DNA of 64,000 nt from Arsenophonus endosymbiont of Aleurodicus dispersus (GTDB lineage: Bacteria; Pseudomonadota; Gammaproteobacteria; Enterobacterales; Enterobacteriaceae), in assembly GCF_900343015.1 (NCBI RefSeq), contig NZ_LR025108.1:62001-126000 (forward strand), in the 5' to 3' direction. Positions 1-11,608 of this stretch are shown in pieces. The notes under the pieces were generated by a model. That model saw only the letters and a program-made list of their open reading frames with translations, was not told the origin of the DNA and did no database searches. A program made the translations under genes and the position numbers. The first letter of the stretch is position 1. Each line of letters opens with the position of its first letter.

Positions 1-159
1 GTGTAAACAGTTAAGATAGATTTTTTCCCCATATTATTCAATACTGAGTTCTACTATATAATTAAATTTAAATTGCATAGTAAATACTATATTAATAGTT
101 TCCCATATAGATTAGTATAAAACAATGAGCTATCTTTAAAAATTTTAACGAGGTAGTCG

Positions 160-654
160 ATGGTTGACAATAATGGCTACCGCCCGAATGTAGGAATGGT
201 AATTTGTAATCAGCAAGGCCAGGTATTATGGGCTCGTCGCTATGGGCAACATTCATGGCAGTTTCCTCAAGGGGGAATTAATCCTGAAGAATCTCCAGAA
301 CAAGCTATGTATCGGGAATTATTCGAAGAAGTAGGGTTAGATAGTAAAGATGCTAAAATATTAGCATCTACCAGAAAATGGTTAAGTTACAAATTACCAA
401 AACATTTGGTGCGTTGGGACACTAAACCAATTTGTATTGGGCAAAAGCAACGGTGGTTTTTATTACAATTGGTATGTAATGAACATAATATTAATGTGCA
501 AATAAGTAAAACGCCTGAATTTGATAGTTGGCGTTGGGTGAATTATTGGTATCCTGTTCACCAGGTGGTTTCTTTTAAAAGAGATATTTATCGCAGAGTT
601 ATGAAAGAATTTGAGCCGATGGTTATGTTACTACAAAATAGTGCAATGACATAA
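160..654 (+). CDS. rppH: RNA pyrophosphohydrolase RppH (Nudix hydrolase)
   Basis: In enterobacteria RppH removes pyrophosphate from the 5' triphosphate end of mRNA, which opens the message to RNase E decay. The 164-residue product carries a complete Nudix box at about residues 38-60: Gly38, Glu44, the Arg52-Glu53 pair, Glu56-Glu57 and Gly59. All metal-binding acidic residues are therefore present. The ATG is preceded by an ACGAGG ribosome site at 147-152, which fixes the start. The length is close to the E. coli protein, which has a longer, poorly conserved tail. In E. coli ptsP lies between rppH and lgt; here it is absent without visible trace and a terminator hairpin takes its place. The identification is very secure. 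Confidence 0.96.
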   Translation: MVDNNGYRPNVGMVICNQQGQVLWARRYGQHSWQFPQGGINPEESPEQAMYRELFEEVGLDSKDAKILASTRKWLSYKLPKHLVRWDTKPICIGQKQRWFLLQLVCNEHNINVQISKTPEFDSWRWVNYWYPVHQVVSFKRDIYRRVMKEFEPMVMLLQNSAMT

Positions 655-737
655 AATAATGGCCATACCTGCTTAGCTAAATAAATTTAGTGAAAGTAGG
701 TTAATCTATTTTTAATAGATAATTTTTTCAAATAAGT

Positions 738-770
738 AAGAGTAGTTAAAGCTACTCTTGTTTGGGTTTT
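738..770 (+). terminator. Rho-independent terminator downstream of rppH
   Basis: A perfect 8-bp stem (AAGAGTAG at 738-745 and CTACTCTT at 752-759) closes a 6-base loop and is followed by a T-rich run, GTTTGGGTTTT. It lies about 85 bases after the rppH stop and 90 bases before lgt, so it probably separates their transcripts. Confidence 0.7.
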
Positions 771-850
771 GAAAATATTTACTTGCTAAAATACGCGTTA
801 AATAGATTTATTAATGAATTTAATCAATACTATATTAAAAAATAAAAACT

Positions 851-1738
851 ATGAATAATCATTATATTATGTTTCCTAACATAGATCCTGTTATATTCTC
901 AATTAGTCCAGTAACCCTTCATTGGTATGGTTTAATGTATTTACTGGGATTTATTTTCGCTCTATGGTTGGCAAAGCGGAGAGCAGAAAAATTAAATAGC
1001 GGTTGGACTAAAAATGAAGTTGAAAATCTCCTTTATATTGGGTTCTTAGGTGTCTTTATTGGTGGACGTTTAGGTTATGTTTTATTTTATAACTTGCCAA
1101 CCTTACTGAGCAATCCTTTGTATCTATTTAAAGTTTGGAATGGAGGAATGTCCTTTCATGGTGGGTTAATTGGTGTGATATGCACTATGTGGTGGTATGC
1201 ATGTAGGACTAGACGCCACTTTTTCCAAGTTGCCGATTTTATTGCGCCATTGATTCCATTTGGATTAGGCATGGGACGAATTGGTAATTTTATTAATGGA
1301 GAACTTTGGGGACGTGTAATATTAGACATCCCATGGGCAATGTTATTCCCAAACTCTTGGGTAGAAGATATTCAGATTGTTAGTCAAGAACATTCTTTAT
1401 TACCTATTTTAGAGCAGTATGGTGTATTACCACGACATCCCTCCCAACTTTATGAGATGTTTTTTGAAGGGATTATTTTATTTATTATTTTGAATTTATT
1501 TATTCGTAAACCCCGCCCAATTGGCAGTGTATCAGGATTATTTTTGATTAGTTATGGCGTTTTTCGTATTTTTGTTGAATTTTTCCGTCAACCAGATGCG
1601 CAGTTAGGGCTATTAACTGGTATAAGTATAGGACAAATTTTGTCAATTCCTATGATCATTATTGGTATTTTTATTATGATCTTAATATATAAAAACAATC
1701 GATATTTTGTAAAAAATTTAATTATTAATAAGGCATAA
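851..1738 (+). CDS. lgt: Prolipoprotein diacylglyceryl transferase Lgt
   Basis: This inner-membrane enzyme moves a diacylglyceryl group from phosphatidylglycerol to the lipobox cysteine of prolipoproteins, the first step of lipoprotein maturation. The 295 residues align with E. coli Lgt without a break and keep its numbering: His103 in HGGLIG, Arg143, Asn146 and Glu151 in [13 protein letters not shown], and the late FFRQPDAQ segment. About seven hydrophobic segments are visible. No good Shine-Dalgarno sequence precedes the ATG; the upstream bases are almost all A and T. In E. coli thyA follows directly, and here its remains follow. The gene looks intact. Confidence 0.96.
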   Translation: MNNHYIMFPNIDPVIFSISPVTLHWYGLMYLLGFIFALWLAKRRAEKLNSGWTKNEVENLLYIGFLGVFIGGRLGYVLFYNLPTLLSNPLYLFKVWNGGMSFHGGLIGVICTMWWYACRTRRHFFQVADFIAPLIPFGLGMGRIGNFINGELWGRVILDIPWAMLFPNSWVEDIQIVSQEHSLLPILEQYGVLPRHPSQLYEMFFEGIILFIILNLFIRKPRPIGSVSGLFLISYGVFRIFVEFFRQPDAQLGLLTGISIGQILSIPMIIIGIFIMILIYKNNRYFVKNLIINKA

Positions 1739-1789
1739 AATAATAAGTAGCAACATATTTTAATCTAGTTTTTGACTTATACTATTAAA

Positions 1790-2184
1790 TAAATAATAAA
1801 TTATAAGCGAGTAATAATTGGGTAGAAAATAAACGCACAGGTGTAATCCTGATATTGAAGATAAAATAACCAATTTACTTTAATTACTACTAGTAAAAAT
1901 TTTTATAAAGCAACTATTGCGGAATGATTAGGTTATCTAATAGGTTATTCTTACACTGAACCATTTCAATATATTGGCTATAATACATGGAATGCCAACT
2001 ATGAATGCTCATTTTTATGAAAATAAGCTTTCACTTATACGTGATATTAAGTTTAAGCCAGCTCTTGATTCTTTCAGTTACGCATGAACCCTAATATTTA
2101 AAGATATTGTAACCAGAGTGTAATGATTTTGAAGTCATCGGTGATAAATATCATGATACAATTAAATCTCCCTTTGCTGTATAA
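1790..2184 (+). pseudogene. thyA: thyA (thymidylate synthase) remnant
   Basis: No reading frame survives, but both ends of ThyA can be read. Near 1822 a frame gives VENKRTGVILI, like the N-terminal ...NKNDRTGTGTLSI. Near 2000 there is THFYEN-like sequence corresponding to DTHLYSNHMDQ. At 2131-2184 the frame NDFEVIGDKYHDTIKSPFAV followed by a stop matches the family C-terminus [20 protein letters not shown]. The span is about 400 bases against about 800 in an intact gene, so the catalytic middle is deleted. The position directly after lgt is the E. coli position. The cell would need another source of dTMP, by salvage or an alternative enzyme elsewhere. Confidence 0.85.
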
Positions 2185-2489
2185 AGTATAAAGACTTTTA
2201 TTGGTGACTGTTATTATTAACATGAAAAAAGGTAACTACCATATTATTCCTATTTTAATTAATATTATGGTTTAATTAGTAAAAAAATAAATGCTAAAAA
2301 CATTAAAATTTGAGAGTTCTATCTTTATATCATCATTTGATGATTTATATCCTCACCTCAACACATAACAATAAATCGGATTTATTACTTGTGTGCTACA
2401 TATGGTAAAATATATGTACCAATAGTGGTTCACCCTGCTTTAAATTATCATTTATATTGCCATAACAGATTTAATTGCTGTTGTTAGTA

Positions 2490-2870
2490 TTAACGTAAAA
2501 CAAAATTATAAACAAAAAATAATTTTATTAATGGCAATAATAATGATTATTACTATGAGTTTATTAAAATTAATAATATTAGATTATCATTATGAGAATC
2601 TATTAAAGATATTGATAAATTAAAAATTACTTGCTTTTTTGAAAAATCTTAGGTGGCATTAGGATAGGGGAAATATAAACCTTAGGTTAAGAAAAAATTC
2701 CACAAAGAACGAATTTATTATCAATAAAAAATTATAAACCTAATAGGCAATCTAGAATGGCAACAACCTAAGTTATATTATCCGTTATTTGCTATTTCAG
2801 CTGTTATGTTATCATAAGCTCATAGCTGTCTTCCCTATTACATAGCAAAAAAAACGACAATTTCGCTTGA
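2490..2870 (+). pseudogene. ygdB: ygdB (prepilin-dependent protein) remnant, probable
   Basis: A decayed frame reads IILLMAIIMIITMSLLKL, then LDYHYENLLKI, and further on KS*VALG*GKYKP. This follows the pattern of the enterobacterial YgdB pilin-like protein: an N-terminal hydrophobic segment, then QSALAWGKM. In E. coli ppdA-ygdB-ppdC lie between thyA and recC, which is this position. Several stops interrupt it. The match is by eye and weaker than for the other remnants. The flanking 2185-2490 and 2870-3060, where ppdA/ppdB and ppdC would be, show nothing I can align. Confidence 0.5.
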
Positions 2871-3068
2871 TGCATAATTTTTTTGAAAGTTAAGAGGCAA
2901 TACTTGGTATTAATTCTATCAATGCGGATACAACAAATTATATTATTAAAAATATTGATTTATCATATTGATACGTGATTATTACAAATAATTGTAAGCA
3001 GGGATTAGTTATATTTAAGATACCTGATAACCAATTAACTGCTACATCAAGGTAATAGGAAAGAGCTT

Positions 3069-6000
3069 ATGCTACAGATTTATCATTCTAATCAATTAGA
3101 TATCCACAAAGAACTTATTTCTAGTTTGATCAACAATAATCCTTTAAACCATCCGTTTGAACAAGAAATTATTTTGGTTCAAAGTCAAGGTATGTCTCAA
3201 TGGCTACAAATAGAGCTGGCGCAAAGTTTAGGAATTATTGCTAATATTTCTTTTCCGCTCCCGGAAACTTTTATTTGGAATATGTTTACTCGGGTTTTGG
3301 CTGATATTCCACAAGAGAGTGCTTTTACTAAACGGGCAATAGCTTGGAAATTAATGACAATTTTACCTTCATTGCTATACAAACCTGAATTTAAACCTCT
3401 TAGACAATATCTAAATGAGGATACCGGTAAACGTAAGTTGTATCAGTTATCAGCTCGTATTGCAGATCTATTTGAACAATATTTAGTTTACCGTCCCCAA
3501 TGGTTAGAAAGCTGGCGCAAAAAACAACTAATTGAGGGATTAAGTGATAATCAGCAATGGCAAAAACTTCTTTGGTTAGAGTTGATAGAGTATACGGAAA
3601 AGCTTAATCAACCAAAATGGCATCTGGCAAACGTCTATCAGCAATTTATAAAAAATTTGCATACAAATATACCTTCATATATTAGCTTACCAAAGCGTGT
3701 ATTTGTCTGTGGTATTTCCGCATTACCACCGGTTTATTTACAGACATTAAATGCCCTTGGCCAGCATATAGATATTCATTTAATGTTTACCAATCCATGT
3801 CGTTATTATTGGGGGGATATTCAGAGCTACGCTTCTTTAGCAAAACTTGAACGACGTAAGTTAAAAAATTATCGAGATAAAAATGAAATTAAGCGTTTCA
3901 AGGAACAAAGTTCAATTTATACTTTATTTAATCAACAAGGTGAACAATTTCTGACTAATCCATTATTAGCTTCTTGGGGAAAATTAGGAAGAGATAACCT
4001 ATATTTTTTATCTGAGCTAGATCAATCTAATGAAGTTGCTGCCTTTGTAGATTTAACACGCGATTGTTTGTTACACCAAATTCAACAAGATATTTTAGAT
4101 TTAGAAGATCATGCCCAATTTGGGTTAAACGAAAAAAATTATAATAATAGTTTTTTAAAAAGACAATTAAGAAAACAAGATAAATCATTGACATTTCATT
4201 CATGCCATAGCCCACTACGTGAAGTAGAAGTATTACAAGATTATTTATTACAGCTATTTGAAGAAAACCCTAATCTAACGCCCAAAGATATAATTATAAT
4301 GGTGGCTGATATCGACAGTTATACACCTTATATACAAGCGGTGTTTAGTCATGTATCACCAGAACGTAGGCTACCTTTTTCTATTTCAGATCGAAAAGTC
4401 AGGCAGATACACCCTATTTTGCAAGCTTTTATTTCATTACTTGATTTACCTAAAAGCCGCTTTACTACAGAGCAAGTATTAGCTTTATTAGAAGTACCTG
4501 CATTGGCTCGACGATTTTCTATCGACAATGAGGAATTAATTTTATTGCGTCGATGGATTAAAGAATCAGGTATTCGTTGGGGGCTTGATGATCAAACTAT
4601 CACAATACTTAAATTACCAGTAACAGGGCAAAATACCTGGGCTTTTGGTTTAAATAGAATGCTGCTTGGTTATGCTATGGATAGTAATGTAGGAACTTGG
4701 AATAAAATTTTACCTTATGATGAATGTACAGGCTTGTCCGCTCAATTAGCCGGCCTCCTTGCCGCATTTATTGATTCATTGGCCAGTTGGAGAAATAAAC
4801 TTAATCAAGAAAGAAAATTAGCAGAATGGTTGCCGTTATGTAAATGTCTGTTAGATACTTTTTTTGAACCTGATGAACACATTGAAGCAATATTCATATT
4901 TATACTCCAGCAATGGCAAAAAACCATTGAAACTGGAATAGTAGTAAAATATGAAGATGTGGTTCCCATATCGCTTATTCGTGATGAGTTATCAACATGT
5001 TTTGATGATGAAAAAATTAGTCAACGTTTCCTTGCTGGTGCAATTAATTTTTGTACTCTAATACCTATGCGTTCTATTCCTTTTAAAGTTGTGTGTTTAT
5101 TAGGTATGAACGATCGGATATATCCACGTTCAATACCACCACTATGGTTTGATTTAATCGCTGAACAGCCACAACGTGGTGACAGAAAACGTCGCGATGA
5201 TGATATTTATCTATTTTTAGAGGCTTTAAATTCAGCTTCTAAAATATTTTATCTTAGCTATATTGGGCATGCTATGCGTAACAATCAAGTACATAATCCC
5301 TCAGTTCTGGTGAATGAATTACTGGATTATATTAGCCAAAGTTTTTGTTTAGAGGGTGATGAACATTTAAATATTGATTTAAGCGCTGATAGAGTAAAAG
5401 AACATTTAGTTACTAAACACACCCGAGTCCCTTTTGCAAAAGAAAATTATTTACCTAATAGTATTCATCAGAGTTATGCTAGTGAATGGTTATCAGCAGC
5501 CAGAAAAAAAGGCAATCTACAACCTGAATTCTGTACTCTTTTAATGCCGCTAATTGAACATAACAATGAAATATCATTAGAGCAGTTAATGTTTTTTTAT
5601 CGACATCCAATACGTGCTTTTTTTCAAAAAAGATTAAAAGTTATTTTTTTAAATGAAGAAGTTCAATTACCAGAGAATGAGCCTTTTATTGTAAATAATT
5701 TACAACAATATAAATTTAATGAACGCTTACTTAATGCTTTGATTTATAAACAGTCATTGGAAGAGCTGTTAATTACTTTGCGGGCAACAGGTGGCTTACC
5801 AGCAGAACATTTCGGTCAAATTTATTGGGAAAAACAAATCCAAGATCTGCAACCTTTAGCTGATAAAATAAAGATAAATTATCATGAATATTTTAATAAA
5901 CAATTCGTTGAACCTTTTAATAATGTTCGTTTATCCGGACAATTAAGAAATATTAAGCAAAACGGAATTATTCGTTATCGTCCTGCAAATTTAACGATTA

Positions 6001-6461
6001 ATGATGGTTTATCACTCTGGATAGAACATTTAATTTTTTGTTTAACTATTAAATCTGGTACAAGTTACTTTTGGGGAATAAATAATAGTGAATGGTGTTT
6101 TAATCCAGTAGATAAATATCATGCAAAAGTATACTTACAACAACTTATTAATGGTTATCAAGAGGGGATGAATTCACCATTACCACTTTTGTTAAAAAGT
6201 GGCTGGAATTTATTAATGTCATGCTATAACAAAAAAAGTAATCAATTTGATTTTAATTCTGAGGCTATTTGGCAAAAAGCCAAAATACAACTTATCCAAT
6301 CTTTACAAGGTACATATAATCATCCTGGTGAGATGAAAGATAGCTATATTAGTCGAGCTTTCAGTAAAATAGATAATAATTTGCTTGAAACAATAAAAAA
6401 AAAGGCACTTACTTATTTATTGCCAATGGCTATTTTCATAAAAAATAAAAGGATGGTATAG
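3069..6461 (+). CDS. recC: Exodeoxyribonuclease V subunit gamma RecC
   Basis: RecC is the Chi-recognition and scaffold subunit of the RecBCD helicase-nuclease, which processes double-strand ends for recombination. The 1130-residue frame is uninterrupted and close to E. coli RecC (1122). It begins MLQIYHSNQLDIHKELI after an AGGAAAGAG ribosome site. It carries the inactive-helicase signatures typical of the family, including the stretch around VVCLLGMNDRIYPRS. It is the first gene of the recC-ptrA-recB-recD cluster, yet the only one of the four still open. RecC has no activity without RecB, so its survival suggests either that the lesions in recB and recD are very recent or that they are bypassed or spurious. 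Confidence 0.95.
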   Translation: MLQIYHSNQLDIHKELISSLINNNPLNHPFEQEIILVQSQGMSQWLQIELAQSLGIIANISFPLPETFIWNMFTRVLADIPQESAFTKRAIAWKLMTILPSLLYKPEFKPLRQYLNEDTGKRKLYQLSARIADLFEQYLVYRPQWLESWRKKQLIEGLSDNQQWQKLLWLELIEYTEKLNQPKWHLANVYQQFIKNLHTNIPSYISLPKRVFVCGISALPPVYLQTLNALGQHIDIHLMFTNPCRYYWGDIQSYASLAKLERRKLKNYRDKNEIKRFKEQSSIYTLFNQQGEQFLTNPLLASWGKLGRDNLYFLSELDQSNEVAAFVDLTRDCLLHQIQQDILDLEDHAQFGLNEKNYNNSFLKRQLRKQDKSLTFHSCHSPLREVEVLQDYLLQLFEENPNLTPKDIIIMVADIDSYTPYIQAVFSHVSPERRLPFSISDRKVRQIHPILQAFISLLDLPKSRFTTEQVLALLEVPALARRFSIDNEELILLRRWIKESGIRWGLDDQTITILKLPVTGQNTWAFGLNRMLLGYAMDSNVGTWNKILPYDECTGLSAQLAGLLAAFIDSLASWRNKLNQERKLAEWLPLCKCLLDTFFEPDEHIEAIFIFILQQWQKTIETGIVVKYEDVVPISLIRDELSTCFDDEKISQRFLAGAINFCTLIPMRSIPFKVVCLLGMNDRIYPRSIPPLWFDLIAEQPQRGDRKRRDDDIYLFLEALNSASKIFYLSYIGHAMRNNQVHNPSVLVNELLDYISQSFCLEGDEHLNIDLSADRVKEHLVTKHTRVPFAKENYLPNSIHQSYASEWLSAARKKGNLQPEFCTLLMPLIEHNNEISLEQLMFFYRHPIRAFFQKRLKVIFLNEEVQLPENEPFIVNNLQQYKFNERLLNALIYKQSLEELLITLRATGGLPAEHFGQIYWEKQIQDLQPLADKIKINYHEYFNKQFVEPFNNVRLSGQLRNIKQNGIIRYRPANLTINDGLSLWIEHLIFCLTIKSGTSYFWGINNSEWCFNPVDKYHAKVYLQQLINGYQEGMNSPLPLLLKSGWNLLMSCYNKKSNQFDFNSEAIWQKAKIQLIQSLQGTYNHPGEMKDSYISRAFSKIDNNLLETIKKKALTYLLPMAIFIKNKRMV

Positions 6462-7960
6462 ATGCTTAAAATTACAAGAGTTATTATTAACAATATGATA
6501 GTAATGCTCTTATTACTATTTAGTACAGCAAGCTTAACTAGGCAAAATTAGCTAGTTTTTTGCCTGATAAGATAAATAAAATAGAAAAGATACTAAAGGG
6601 TATCAGGCAATAAAACTAATGATAGGATTGTATCGCTCATATCTCAAAAGTATTACCCAATAAATTAGTTTTACATAAAAACTTTAACACCTGATATTAA
6701 TTATCAATACTATCTCCAATATCAGAATTTTTGTAAAAAAATGATTATAATATTAGTACTTCTTCTAATCTTAATGCTTATTAATGATAAGTGTTAAATA
6801 CTGCTTTAAAAAATAAAGATCTGCATAAAAAAATACATTAGCTAAGTTATTACTAAAATACAGATCTAGAACATAATACTATCAATACAGTATTAATAAT
6901 ACCACGTGACCACGATAAAATTGCAACTATGATAAGTGCGTTCTGAAACGCTTAATCATACATAATTTAAGTTGTTTAGGTAGCTATTTAAAAGTATTAA
7001 GTGATAAACCGGATAGTAATTTAAAAACTGAGCCCAAGTATTTTTATTATCATTATTACTTAGCTAATATATATTTTGTATGGTAAGTACTCACTGAGTC
7101 AATTAGCTAAAATTGATGCTAAAATTTTTAGTTTCATTCAAAATAAAGATGTTATTTTGGGTAAGATAAATGTGCCCATTACACATGGGCTTAATGCTAA
7201 CTACATTACTAATCTTTTTTATCTACTAAAATAATAAGTATTTATTTAACAGAATTAACTTACGATTCTGCTATAATTTGGTTTATAATACCTGATGAAC
7301 TATCATAATATCACTATTGCATTGGTTATGTTTTAAAATTTAAAGTGGCAATTGCAAATTAGTGATTATACTCAACACCTAAAGTATATTTCTTATCTTT
7401 ACCATTTCAGCAAAATAAGTTGGACAAGACAATAGCTTGAAGTTACTAATAACCTCAGCCCTTAAGTTAGCAATACAGAATAAATCAAGTTTAACAAAAA
7501 TGCTTTATTTTGAACCAGGACAATACTTAAAAACTCTAAAAATAATAACGGCAAATTACATCTTAAAGTACCATCATTATTGATAATAAAGCAGCTTTAC
7601 AAACGATTTTTATTGGTTAAAAAGCAAAGCTTTTAACCTTTATTGAGAGAATAAAGATTAAAATTGTAGGGGATATTATTGTTATTGATAAATAACATCA
7701 AGTTAATTTTTAACATCAAGCAAATAGTACCGATAATACATTAGCATAACCATTTTCATAATCTGATCTAAATTTATACACAATAATTTTATTTTTGATG
7801 GTAGAAAAAATTAATAAAAGTTTCGAAAAAGTTATACAGCAATATTTATTAACTTTTTATGTGACTGTTTTTTTGTAACAAACAGATTTAACTTTAACTT
7901 AACAAATTATTACTAAAGATTTAAATTTGGATAACTTATCCAGTTGAGTCTAAATTACAA
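6462..7960 (+). pseudogene. ptrA: ptrA (protease III, pitrilysin) remnant
   Basis: The interval between recC and recB is where ptrA lies in E. coli. It has no long frame, but pitrilysin sequence is readable in pieces. Around 7000 LSDKPDSNLKT...YYLAN matches LSDKPGN...HEKYYSANL. At 7088-7230 YSLSQLAKIDAKIFS and KINVPITHGLNAN match YSNKPLPELAKMAADTF and EITVPVVTDAQKG. Near 7927 a frame gives LDNLSS, like the WENVSAL C-terminal part. It is about 1.5 kb long against 2.9 kb in the intact gene, so large deletions have occurred. The periplasmic zinc protease is certainly lost. Confidence 0.85.
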
Positions 7961-7989
7961 AAGATTTTAATCATTGAGGTAGATGCTAA

Positions 7990-10900
7990 GTGAGTAATAA
8001 AAAAATACAAACTTACCAGCTAGATCCTTATTATTTGCCTCTCTATGGCCAGAGATTAATAGAAGCTTCAGCAGGAACAGGAAAAACTTATACGATAGCT
8101 TTACTCTATTTGCGATTGTTATTAGGTATTGGGCGAAAAAATGCATTTTTTCGCCCATTAAGTGTTAAAGAAATTTTAGTAGTCACTTTTACCGAAGTGG
8201 CAAGTGATGAGCTAAGATCGCGTATTAGCAAGAATATTTCTCAGATGAGAATGGCTTGTATTAGAGATGGTATTGGTTTTGATGAAAATTCAATATTTAG
8301 AAACTTACTATCTTATCTTTCAGATAAAGAAGTAGCTGCTAAATTGTTACTTGATGCTGAGCGGCAAATGGATGAGGCGGCTATTTATACTATTCATGGC
8401 TTCTGTCAACGTATGTTGGTACATAATGCTTTTGAGTCAGGCATGCTATTTGAGCCATCAATAATAAAAAATGAACATACCTTACAAAAACAGGTATGTG
8501 CTGATTTTTGGCGCTGCAACTGCTATCCACTGGATTATTCTATATCAAAAGTTATTGTTAACGAATGGAGTGATCCAGATGCACTTTTAGCGGAAATAAA
8601 GCCTTATTTACAGGGTGATATTCCTACTTTTATTAACCAAAACATTGAAGCTCAATCAATAAAACAACGTCATCAAAGACAATTAAAACTATAAAAAAAG
8701 TAAAAGCATTGTGGCTTTTAAATTCAGAAATATTTATTGATTTAATTACTAATTCCGCTATTAATAAACGTAGTTATAGTCGACATAATTTACCTAGTTG
8801 GTTAGCAACAGTCACTAGTTGGGCTCAGTCAGTAACAGTAGATTATAAAATACCTAAAGAATTAGCACGTTTTTGCCAATCTGAACTGATAGATAAAACA
8901 TCAACAGGTAGTGTACCTCAACATGAGGTTTTTCTTGCTATTGATAATTTATTACGACAATCACTTACATTACGTGATCTTATTATTTCAAAAGCTATTA
9001 TTGATGTTCGCCAAACAATTGCTAAGGAAAAAAAACAACGTGGAGAGATTGGATTTGATGATTTATTAAGTAATTTAGATAAGGCATTACATGCAGAAAG
9101 TGGAGAACGATTAGCTAACACTATCCGCCATCGTTACCCCGTTGTTATGGTTGATGAATTTCAAGATACTGATCCGCAACAATATCGAATTTTTCAACGG
9201 ATTTATCAAGGAAGTAATAATTATGGCTTACTATTTATTGGCGATCCTAAACAAGCTATTTATGCTTTTCGTGGAGCGGATATTTTTACTTATCTTCAAG
9301 CTAAAAATCAGATTGAATCACATTATACTCTTGATATTAATTGGCGTTCTTCACCAAATATGGTTGCGGCTGTAAATCAATTATTTAGTCTAGCAAAAAA
9401 CCCGTTTTTATTCGAGCAAATACCGTTTAAGACAGTGAAATCAGCCTATTCAAATTCAAATCAGCATTTAGCATTTGTTCATAAAAAAGCAACATTATCA
9501 GCTTTAAATTTTTATTATTTAGACAAAGAAACTGTTTCAATCTTAGATTATCAACAAACTATGGCTTACCAGTGTGCTCATCAGATTTGTGATTGGCTTA
9601 AAGAGAGCGAAAATGGAAAAACCTGGCTATATCGAGATGATGTAACCAGACCGGTAAAAACGGCGGATATTATGGTATTAGTCAGAAGCCATCACGAAGC
9701 AGTTATAATACGAGAAACATTAAGTAAATTTAATATTTCTTCAGTTTTTCTTTCTAATCAAGAAAGCGTTTTTAATACTGATGAAGCACGAGATCTATTA
9801 TGGTTATTACAAGCTGTGCTATCACCTGAAAAGGAGCGCACGATGCGTTGTGCATTGGCTACTCGTTTAATCGGGCTAACTGCGCAAGATATTGAGCAAT
9901 TAAATCAGGATGAAAATCAGTGGGAAATACGGGTTGAAGAGTTTGTCAATTATTTATTGATTTGGCAACGACATGGTATTTTGCCTGCATTACGGGCTAT
10001 TATGATTCACCATAAGATTGCTGAAAACCTACTAATGGATAATATAGATGGTGAAAGGCGCTTGATGGATGTGATGCATATTAGTGAATTGTTGCAAGAA
10101 GCTGAATTACAACTTGAAAGTGAGCATGCTTTAGTCAACTGGTTAGCTAAAAAAATCGAACAACCAGATCCTTCGGTAGAAAATCAACAAATACGTTTAG
10201 AGAGTGATAGTCACGTAGTTAGTATTAGTACAATTCATAAATCTAAAGGTTTAGAATATCCTATTGTTTGGTTACCTTTTGCATGTCAATTATCGAAGCA
10301 AAAATTAGCTACTTTTCATGATCGTAATAATTTTAAAATATGCCTTGATCTAAGGAAAAATGAAGAAAGCATTAAGCTAGCTAATGAAGAATCTTTAGCT
10401 GAAGATTTGCGGCTATTATATGTTGCACTAACTCGCTCAATTTATCATTGTAGTGTTGGTATTGCCCCTTTAGTTAAAGGTCGGCTGAATAGGCTCAGTG
10501 GTGACACTGATTTACATAAAAGCGCATTAGGTTACTTATTACAAAATGGACAACCAGGTAATGCTACTTTATTACGTAATGCTTTAGACACATTAGTAAG
10601 TGAAAATATTAGTATTACAACCATTAATGATATTCACTTATCTCCTTGGTATCCTAAAGACAATAAACCAATGAAGTTATTGGCTAGAAATTTTACCGGT
10701 AAAATACAAAATACCTGGCGGGTTACTAGCTATTCAGGATTATATGATATAGATTCATTATCTGATAAGGTTACTGCTAGTGATAAAAATATCAATATTT
10801 CTATACAAGCTTTGGTACCTAAAATAGACTATGATGCGCAAAGTGACAGCTTATTAATTCAAGGTGAAATAGCAGATAGAAGTGTTCACACCTTTCCTAA

Positions 10901-11603
10901 GGGTGCTAAAGCAGGAACTTTTTTGCATTCCCTGTTAGAATTACTGCCATTTAATAAATATCTACAAGAGTCCTGGTTAGCTGAAAAATTAGAACAATCA
11001 GGTTTTTCTGCTGATTGGGCACTTGTGCTTAAAATGTGGCTAATAAATATTTTTAACACTCCTTTACTTAAAGATAATTTAAGCTTGTTAAAGATCAATC
11101 CTGAGTTGCATTTAAATGAAATGCCATTTTATTTACCAATAAAAAAATTATTATCACCTTCTGCATTAGACAAGCTAGCACATAAATATGATATTTTATC
11201 TCAACGTTGCCCACCACTTAGTTTTGTGCCAATAACTGGAGTTTTAAAAGGTTATATTGATTTAGTTTTTTGCTGGCAAGATAGATTTTATTTGCTTGAT
11301 TATAAATCAAATTGGTTAGGAGAAAATAGTCTAGCATATAGCCAAGAGGCAATACAGAATTCTATAATTGATCATAGATATGATTTACAGTATCATCTTT
11401 ATACATTAGCTATACATCGTTATTTACGAAATCGGTTACCTAATTATAATTATCAAAAACATTTTGGTGGTGTTATCTACCTTTTTTTACGTGGTATTGA
11501 TGCCAATAATCCTGGTTATGGTATTTATCATACTATTCCAACTTATGCGTTTATTAAGAGCCTAGATGAGTTATTTAATGCAACTAATAGAGATCAGGAA
11601 TAG
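7990..11603 (+). pseudogene. recB: recB (exodeoxyribonuclease V beta subunit), one frameshift
   Basis: RecB is the 3'-5' helicase and nuclease of RecBCD. The gene starts at a GTG (7990) with GAGG 12 bases upstream, and the Walker A motif ASAGTGKT is at residues 26-33. The first frame stops at 8692-8694 after 234 codons. The homologous sequence continues one base out of register, through TIKKVKALWLLNSE, and stays open for over 960 codons to 11603. That part holds helicase motifs DEFQDTDPQQ, GDPKQAIYAFRG and LRLLYVALTR, and the nuclease residues in GYIDLVF and LLDYKSNWLG. A single one-base change near 8680-8692, just before an A7 run, is the only defect seen. It may be a recent inactivation, a sequencing error, or (less likely, as the stop precedes the A run) slippage. 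Confidence 0.9.
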
Positions 11604-11608
11604 GAATA

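Noticed and set aside
8692-8700. Programmed or polymerase slippage on the A7 run as an explanation for the recB frameshift.
   Set aside because: The stop codon of the first frame (8692-8694) lies at the start of the A run, so slippage would have to occur before it, at an A4 only; not convincing.
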